DNA from: Microcaldota archaeon
Lineage (GTDB): Archaea; Micrarchaeota; Micrarchaeia; Micrarchaeales; CABMGC01
NCBI GenBank assembly: GCA_021821605.1
Contig: JAKACG010000021.1
Location: 1 to 10,502, forward strand
Direction: 5' to 3'
Length of the DNA stretch: 10,502 nt
Positions 6,999 through 10,502 of this stretch are shown here, one piece after another (positions within the stretch are counted from its first letter, which is position 1; each line of letters starts with the position of its first letter). The translations under genes and the position numbers were made by a program. The notes beneath the pieces were generated by a model, which had not been told where the DNA came from, searched no databases, and saw only the letters and a list, made by a program, of their open reading frames with translations.

Positions 6999-8430
6999 AT
7001 CCTTTTACTACAATTAATGGTTTATTCTTTGATACTATCTTTGCAAGACCTGCCCTTTCAACAACACTTACTACATCATCGGGGTTTTTATAAGCCCATT
7101 CAGCTTCCTCGCTTATCAATTTTCTTGTCCTTACACGTATCTCTATATTTTTTTCTTTTAGTTCATTGAAGGTTTTAGATGCTGGTATCTCCCTCATTGC
7201 CTGATGTCTTGACATTACTCTTCCAGAGCCATGGCAAGCACTTCCGAATGACTCTTTCATAGAACCTTCCATTCCGCACAATACATAACTTCCGGTACTC
7301 ATGCTTCCTGGTATTATAACGGGTTGCCCTACAGCTTTATATTTTGAAGGAAGTTCACTGGTGCCTTTAGGGAAGGCTCTTGTAGCGCCTTTTCTGTGTA
7401 TGTATAACTTGCGTTTTTTTCCATCTATAATATGCTCTTCATACTTTGCTATGTTATGCGCTACATCATACAGTAAGCTCATTCCAAGCTCCTCGTAGCT
7501 CTTTTTAAAGACCTCTGAGAAGCTCTTTCTTATTAAATGCGTTATTATCTGTCTATTGGTGAAAGCGAAGTTAACGGCGCAGTTCATGGCCCTTATGTAA
7601 TCATCGGCCTCCTTGCTTCCTACCTTGGCGTAGCTTAGCTCCTTATCTACCAGCTTTATGTTATGCCTTTCTTGATACTCTACTAAGGTTCTTAGGAAAT
7701 CGCTGCATATTTGATGGCCAAAGCCCCTTGAGCCGGTGTGTACCATTATGACTATCTGGTTTTCGTTCAAGCCGTAAGCCTTAGCTATCTTTTCATCAAA
7801 TAGCTTCTCGACCTTCTGGACCTCAAGGAAGTGGTTTCCAGCTCCTAAGGTGCCTAGCTGGTTAAGCCCTCTTTTTTTAGCGTCCGAACTTACCGCTGAA
7901 AAATCAGCGCCTTTAAGCCTTCCATGCTCTTCTATACTTCCTATATCTTCTTCATCTCCATAGCCCTTTTCAACTGCGTATTTTACACCTTCGGTAGCTA
8001 TCATTTCTAAATCCTTTTGCGTTAAGCCTATATTTAGCTTGCTTCCAACCCCTGTAGGTACGTTTTTGAACAATACATCTGAAAGTTCCTTTACTTTCGG
8101 TCTTAGCTCCTTTTCTGTTAAGTCTGTTTTTATTAATCTCACTCCGCAGTTAATATCAAAGCCTACCGCTCCAGGAGATATGATTCCATCATCCGCATCA
8201 AATGCCGCAACTCCTCCTACTGGAAATCCATATCCTTGATGTCCGTCTGGCATAACTAAAACATCTCCTACAAGCCCTGGAAGGGTTGTTGCATTTATTG
8301 CCTGCTGCACCGTGCTATCACCCTTCATTTTTTCTAGCATCTGTTGTGTACTGTAAAACACAACGCCTCCGTTCATGCCTTCTTCTTTGTCTATTCTGAA
8401 CTTAACCTCTGAAATCTTTTTAATTTCCAT
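6997..8430 (-). CDS. rtcB: RNA-splicing ligase RtcB (tRNA-splicing ligase)
   Basis: The 477-residue product is a full-length RtcB; archaeal homologues are about 480 residues. RtcB joins RNA ends with 2',3'-cyclic phosphate or 3'-phosphate to 5'-OH ends using GTP and Mn2+. In archaea it seals tRNA exons after the splicing endonuclease cuts. The metal-binding and active-site set is complete: Asp92 and Cys95 in 'GFDINCGVRLI', His200 in 'GAGNHFLE', His231 in 'MVHTGSRGFGHQ', His325 in 'DVAHNIAKYE', and the guanylylated His400 in 'GSACHGSGR'. The conserved 'MPDGHQGYGFPVGGVAAFD' is at ~60-78 and the C-terminus ends 'VVKG'. No intein is present, although RtcB is a known intein target in archaea. The activator archease is not in the window. 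A tRNA gene with an intron lies about 400 bases upstream, on the other strand. Confidence 0.98.
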   Translation of the reverse strand: MEIKKISEVKFRIDKEEGMNGGVVFYSTQQMLEKMKGDSTVQQAINATTLPGLVGDVLVMPDGHQGYGFPVGGVAAFDADDGIISPGAVGFDINCGVRLIKTDLTEKELRPKVKELSDVLFKNVPTGVGSKLNIGLTQKDLEMIATEGVKYAVEKGYGDEEDIGSIEEHGRLKGADFSAVSSDAKKRGLNQLGTLGAGNHFLEVQKVEKLFDEKIAKAYGLNENQIVIMVHTGSRGFGHQICSDFLRTLVEYQERHNIKLVDKELSYAKVGSKEADDYIRAMNCAVNFAFTNRQIITHLIRKSFSEVFKKSYEELGMSLLYDVAHNIAKYEEHIIDGKKRKLYIHRKGATRAFPKGTSELPSKYKAVGQPVIIPGSMSTGSYVLCGMEGSMKESFGSACHGSGRVMSRHQAMREIPASKTFNELKEKNIEIRVRTRKLISEEAEWAYKNPDDVVSVVERAGLAKIVSKNKPLIVVKG

Positions 8431-8455
8431 ACTTAAACACTTATTTCATACCTTT

Positions 8456-8466
8456 TCTTATACTTT
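8456..8466 (-). promoter_or_regulatory. Probable TATA element of rtcB
   Basis: On the minus strand the sequence reads aagtataagaa, centred about 31 bases before the ATG. It would start transcription close to the gtgttt at 8440-8435. The surrounding tract is repetitive, so the exact box is uncertain. Confidence 0.35.
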
Positions 8467-8608
8467 TCTTATCCATACCTTTTTAACTCATACTTTCTTT
8501 TATTACAGTTATTATTTCATATTTTTCTTTTCACATATCTCTTTTTATCTTTACATACTCTCCTTCTTATCAAATACTTACTTGTTAACTCACTTCGTAT
8601 GTTGCTAC

Positions 8609-8636
8609 TTCCTATTGCCATATTTCCTATTGCCAT
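8609..8636 (+). repeat. Tandem 15-bp repeat
   Basis: The 13-mer ttcctattgccat occurs at 8609-8621 and 8624-8636, giving a 15-base period. It lies at the right end of the pyrimidine-rich tract. Its function is unknown. Confidence 0.7.
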
Positions 8637-8800
8637 TTATCATAGTTATCATTACATTATCATTATAAAATCAACTAAACGCTTATATATCTGAATAACT
8701 AATATTTATTTACATCTTAAATAGTTTATATATTAACTCTAATTCTTGCCTAAAGCAGAAGAAAGATTTAAATATCAATCTTGTTTAAGTTGTATTAACG

Positions 8801-8809
8801 TTTATTAAT
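8801..8809 (+). promoter_or_regulatory. TATA box of tRNA-Leu
   Basis: tttattaat is centred about 27 bases before 8832, which would give a pre-tRNA leader of a few bases. A stronger-looking tttaaatat at 8767-8775 would imply a leader of about 40 bases and is the alternative. Confidence 0.45.
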
Positions 8810-8835
8810 GTAATGTTGGTAATTAGTAAGGTGCT

Positions 8836-8935
8836 GCAGGGATGGCAGAGCCTGGTCAAATGCGACAGACTCAAGATCTGTTGGCTTAGGCCTACGAGAG
8901 TTCAAAAATTTATTGAACAAATCTCTCTCCCTGCA
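8836..8935 (+). tRNA. tRNA-Leu(CAA) with a 15-nt intron in the T-loop
   Basis: The acceptor stem gcaggga (8836-8842) pairs perfectly with tccctgc (8928-8934), with discriminator A at 8935. The D-stem is gca/tgc (8845-8847 and 8861-8863) with the invariant GG in its loop. The anticodon stem acaga/tctgt (8865-8869 and 8877-8881) encloses loop ctCAAga, so the anticodon is CAA and reads UUG. A 14-base long variable arm (8882-8895, ggc/gcc stem) fits a class II leucine tRNA. The T-stem gagag/ctctc (8896-8900 and 8923-8927) encloses 22 bases instead of 7. Removing 8906-8920 restores the canonical T-loop ttcaaat and leaves an 85-nt tRNA. The CCA end is not encoded (acc then t). Confidence 0.95.
8906..8920 (+). 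other. Archaeal tRNA intron with canonical bulge-helix-bulge motif (position 58/59)
   Basis: In the precursor, gaga (8896-8899) pairs with tctc (8922-8925). Then comes a 4-bp central helix gttc/gaac (8900-8903 and 8915-8918), with a three-base bulge aaa on each side (8904-8906 and 8919-8921). Cutting after the second base of each bulge, the standard EndA position, releases exactly the 15 bases that restore a normal T-loop. The run of As makes the exact junction ambiguous by up to two bases left or one right, without changing the product. On splicing, the T-stem shifts register from gaga/tctc to gagag/ctctc. Confidence 0.88.
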
Positions 8936-8937
8936 CC

Positions 8938-8942
8938 TTTTT
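8938..8942 (+). terminator. Short T5 run after tRNA-Leu
   Basis: Five Ts begin three bases after the mature tRNA end. This may terminate transcription partly or fully. The coding gene 15 bases further on has no room for its own TATA box outside the tRNA, so some readthrough is likely. Confidence 0.4.
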
Positions 8943-8947
8943 AAAAT

Positions 8948-8951
8948 GGTG
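8948..8951 (+). promoter_or_regulatory. Ribosome binding site of the C39-like gene
   Basis: ggtg lies 5 bases before the ATG at 8957 and matches the archaeal anti-Shine-Dalgarno core. It supports a leadered mRNA, in keeping with transcription from the tRNA promoter. Confidence 0.6.
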
Positions 8952-8956
8952 TAAAA

Positions 8957-9727
8957 ATGGCAAAGAAAATCTCAAATAAAAAAAACCTCAAAACCTCAAA
9001 GAAAATAAATAAGGGAAAGTCAGCTCACGCTGCGGTTCAGAAAAATAAGTTTCTTTCAAAGCTTAAAACTATAAAAATGAAAGAAAAAGTTATGTTCGAG
9101 GTACCTCATTATCCTCAAAGCGAGGAGTTCACCAGCTCAGCTGCGTGTGCAATGATGGTTTTAAAGTATATAAACCCTAAATTTACATTTAAAAAGGAGA
9201 GCGAGTACTCTATGTGGCAGGAAGCTGTCAATGGCAGTGTTTGGCATGGTTCTAAGTATGGTGTAGCATACTCTCTTGCAAAAAGAGGTGCAAAGGTAGG
9301 GATAATAAGTAACACTAAGGATGAGGGCTACGATAAAAAGATGGCCGTTTATGAGAATGTAAATCTCGACACCCTTATTTCATCATTTAATGAAATAAAA
9401 CAAAAATCAGCCTCTATGAATATAGAGGAAGAGCACAACGATGTTTCATTACATTCGATTAAGAAAGCATTGTCAGCAAACATAATACCGATTGTACTTA
9501 TAGATGCAAGTCAAATAAACTCATATCTTGAGCCTTCACCACACTGGGTCGTTGTCAAGGGATACGATAAAGATGCTTTTTATATAAACGATCCTTACTC
9601 TGACAGTACCATAACTATAGATCCTGAAGCATTCAAGACCTCCATAGGATTTGATACAAACCATCATATGATACTTATTGATACAAAGCACTTTGAAGAG
9701 ATAAAAGAAAAGAAATCAAAAGTATAA
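8957..9727 (+). CDS. Peptidase C39-like (DUF3335-type) papain-fold protein with Ser in place of the catalytic Cys
   Basis: The 256-residue product has a Lys-rich N-terminal tail of about 45 residues, then the C39-like core. It follows the DUF3335-type pattern: 'VPHYPQSEEFTSSAACAMMVLKYINP' (49-74), 'SMWQEAVNGSVWHGSKYGVAYSLAKRGAKVGI' (~85-116), 'PSPHWVVVKGYDKDAFYINDP' (~193-213) and 'NHHMILI' (~235-241). The oxyanion Gln (Gln54), His196 and Asp212 are in place. The residue six after Gln54, where families of this fold carry the nucleophile Cys, is Ser60; Cys64 lies four residues later. The protein may therefore be a Ser-variant enzyme, use Cys64 or be a non-catalytic binder. It has no signal peptide or membrane segment, so it should be cytoplasmic. 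DUF3335 genes in bacteria are often next to a RimK-type ATP-grasp gene; none is seen here. It starts 21 bases after tRNA-Leu and may be co-transcribed with it. Confidence 0.8.
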   Translation: MAKKISNKKNLKTSKKINKGKSAHAAVQKNKFLSKLKTIKMKEKVMFEVPHYPQSEEFTSSAACAMMVLKYINPKFTFKKESEYSMWQEAVNGSVWHGSKYGVAYSLAKRGAKVGIISNTKDEGYDKKMAVYENVNLDTLISSFNEIKQKSASMNIEEEHNDVSLHSIKKALSANIIPIVLIDASQINSYLEPSPHWVVVKGYDKDAFYINDPYSDSTITIDPEAFKTSIGFDTNHHMILIDTKHFEEIKEKKSKV

Positions 9728-9736
9728 CTTATGTAT

Positions 9737-9853
9737 TGCCATAATCTAAAAATGTAGTGCCATAATTTAAACTAAGGTATTACAATAATCTAAAGCATTT
9801 AAAGTAAGCCATGCTTTATATATGGTAATTTACGTATGGTAATTATGGTAATC
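9737..9853. repeat. Cluster of short direct and inverted repeats
   Basis: Copies of tgccataat(c/t)taaa lie at 9737-9750 and 9758-9771, with a partial copy at 9783-9794. Copies of tatggtaat(t/c) lie at 9821-9830, 9835-9844 and 9844-9853. The two sets are partly reverse-complementary (ccataatt against aattatgg), so the region can fold or offer repeated binding sites. It flanks the TATA box of the next gene. Confidence 0.55.
9814..9822 (+). promoter_or_regulatory. TATA box upstream of the DUF167 gene
   Basis: ctttatata gives a predicted transcript start near 9845 and an unusually long leader of about 85 bases. That leader contains a small hairpin (gctaa/ttagc at 9886-9900) and an out-of-frame 18-codon ORF from ATG 9902 that overlaps the gene start. 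Confidence 0.45.
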
Positions 9854-9930
9854 TATGACATCCATAAACCTTTAGATTTGTTGAAGCTAACAGGTTTAGC
9901 CATGGGAAGATGGCACAAAGGTAAATTGCT

Positions 9931-10176
9931 ATGGGAGTTACAAAATACATTGAAATAACTATATTAGCTACACCAAACGCCAAAACCCCAAGCGTAACCA
10001 AAATAAGTGATAATCGTTTCAAGGTTAAAATCGATGCCCCTGCGCTAGATGGTAAGGCAAATGCTCGTCTTCTAATTTTATTATCAAAGCACTTTAATAT
10101 AAAACCTTCTAAGATACATCTTAAAAAAGGGGCAAGAAGCAGAGAAAAACTCTTTTTATTAGAGTTGGAAACGTAA
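9931..10176 (+). CDS. DUF167 / YggU family protein
   Basis: The 81-residue product matches the small DUF167 (UPF0235, YggU) family found in bacteria, archaea and eukaryotes. Key signatures are 'ATPNAKTPSV' near the N-terminus, the 'KVKIDAPALDGKANARLLILLSKHF' core (~31-55), and 'IHLKKGARSREKLFLLE' (~62-78), with the conserved Gly-Lys-Ala-Asn and Ser-Arg-x-Lys residues. The length is slightly short but normal for the family. The biochemical role of DUF167 is not established, so none is assigned. The protein is cytoplasmic. The ATG at 9931 is preceded by aaaggt about 8 bases upstream, a weak ribosome site. It stands 203 bases after the C39-like gene and appears to have its own promoter. Confidence 0.93.
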   Translation: MGVTKYIEITILATPNAKTPSVTKISDNRFKVKIDAPALDGKANARLLILLSKHFNIKPSKIHLKKGARSREKLFLLELET

Positions 10177-10201
10177 TTCTATTATTCTATTTTATAACTC
10201 C

Positions 10202-10218
10202 TTTTTATAAGTCTTTTT
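10202..10218 (+). terminator. Paired T5 runs after the DUF167 gene
   Basis: Runs of five Ts at 10202-10206 and 10214-10218 lie 26-42 bases after the stop, in an otherwise AT-rich spacer. This fits an archaeal oligo-T terminator. Confidence 0.45.
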
Positions 10219-10275
10219 AGGGCTTATGGCATTTATAGCATAAACTCCCAGCAATGCTAAAATTATGATAATCTC

Positions 10276-10322
10276 CAAATCCTGTAAATACTATTATTAG
10301 GATTAGTCAAATCCTGTAAATA
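10276..10322 (+). repeat. 15-bp direct repeat pair with internal inverted repeat
   Basis: caaatcctgtaaata occurs identically at 10276-10290 and 10308-10322. The arm aggatt (10299-10304) can pair with aatcct (10310-10315) over a 5-base loop. The region 10177-10410 otherwise shows no gene. Confidence 0.65.
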
Positions 10323-10410
10323 GATTATCTTTAAAACCACTTTATCTATGGCTTTTGGAAAAATATGTATAAAAATAAAAAATCAAGAAGATTTTATAAA
10401 ATTTATAATC

Positions 10411-10502
10411 TCATTTAATCTCAGAAAAAAGCCTATTATAAAAGGAAAGCACGTCTTTAGATGAGAATACCTTGAGATTTTCTATATTTTTCATAAAACT
10501 GC
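10411..10502 (-). CDS. Possible C-terminal end of a minus-strand gene (truncated by window edge)
   Basis: On the minus strand one frame is open from the right window edge to a TGA at 10411-10413. It gives about 29 residues that include 'FMKNIENLKVFSSKDVLSFY' and end 'RLFSEIK'. The composition is protein-like and mixed hydrophobic/charged, but the stretch is too short to recognise. It could be the tail of a gene entering from the right or chance open frame in AT-rich DNA. Confidence 0.35.
   Translation of the reverse strand, partial: SFMKNIENLKVFSSKDVLSFYNRLFSEIK

Larger units (their letters stand above)
8431..8799. other. Geneless, strand-asymmetric intergenic region
   Basis: No convincing gene in either direction. 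Bases 8431-8660 are very rich in C and T on the plus strand (purine-rich on the rtcB strand) and contain loosely repeated blocks such as cataccttttcttatac. A 97-codon open frame here encodes only Phe/Leu/Tyr/Ser/Thr-rich low-complexity sequence. Bases 8660-8800 are plain AT-rich DNA with several TATA-like stretches (8682-8689, 8728-8735, 8767-8775). No C/D-box or H/ACA RNA could be recognised. Confidence 0.6.

Noticed and set aside
6997..8430. Intein within RtcB
   Set aside because: The protein is contiguous at normal length, with all catalytic motifs and no intein splicing blocks.
8375..8668. 97-codon plus-strand open frame across the rtcB start and upstream spacer
   Set aside because: It encodes only Phe/Leu/Tyr/Ser/Thr/His-rich low-complexity sequence from a pyrimidine-rich tract, and it overlaps rtcB antisense.
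9737..9853. CRISPR-like array
   Set aside because: The repeat units are only 10-14 bases, imperfect and unevenly spaced, and there are no cas genes.
9902..9958. 18-codon ORF (MGRWHKGK...) overlapping the DUF167 start
   Set aside because: Too short to call as a gene and matches no family I recognise. It is mentioned only as a possible upstream ORF.

Overview
The window looks like part of the chromosome of a low-GC DPANN-type archaeon, most likely of the Micrarchaeota/Parvarchaeota (ARMAN) group. Supporting signs are a canonical archaeal fibrillarin, an archaeal-type RtcB ligase, a tRNA-Leu broken by a bulge-helix-bulge intron, TATA boxes about 25-30 bases before gene starts, T-run terminators, and cell-surface proteins rich in Ser/Thr/Asn. 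AT content is high throughout and ATA (Ile) and AGA/AGG (Arg) codons are common. The lineage call is inference; no 16S rRNA or universal marker is in the window.

Layout. Bases 1-2983 hold three plus-strand genes for surface or membrane proteins: the 3' part of a YVTN seven-bladed beta-propeller protein, a single-pass membrane protein with a Ser/Thr-rich stalk, and a small lipoprotein-like protein. Bases 3094-5343 (minus) encode a soluble GAF-PAS-PAS-PAS histidine kinase with no response regulator in view. It is divergent, across 50-60 bases, from fibrillarin (5401-6060), which is followed by an unrecognised zinc-ribbon/helical protein (6157-6966). RtcB (6997-8430, minus) converges on that gene. 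A 400-base pyrimidine-rich, geneless stretch leads to tRNA-Leu(CAA) at 8836-8935. That tRNA has a 15-nt intron inside its T-loop. Next come a papain-fold C39/DUF3335-like protein whose expected nucleophile Cys is Ser (8957-9727) and a DUF167/YggU protein (9931-10176). The last 300 bases are mostly non-coding, with a possible truncated minus-strand gene at the right edge.

How the genes may work together. The middle and right parts lean towards RNA maturation. Fibrillarin 2'-O-methylates RNA, RtcB joins tRNA exons, and an intron-containing tRNA that needs such joining lies about 400 bases from rtcB. No clear operon joins them, so the functional link is inferred from known family roles rather than shown by gene order. 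The strongest unusual signals are the T-loop tRNA intron with a textbook splice motif, the Ser-for-Cys C39-like protein directly downstream of the tRNA, and a recurrent GTGT element 4-6 bases before the ATG of five genes.
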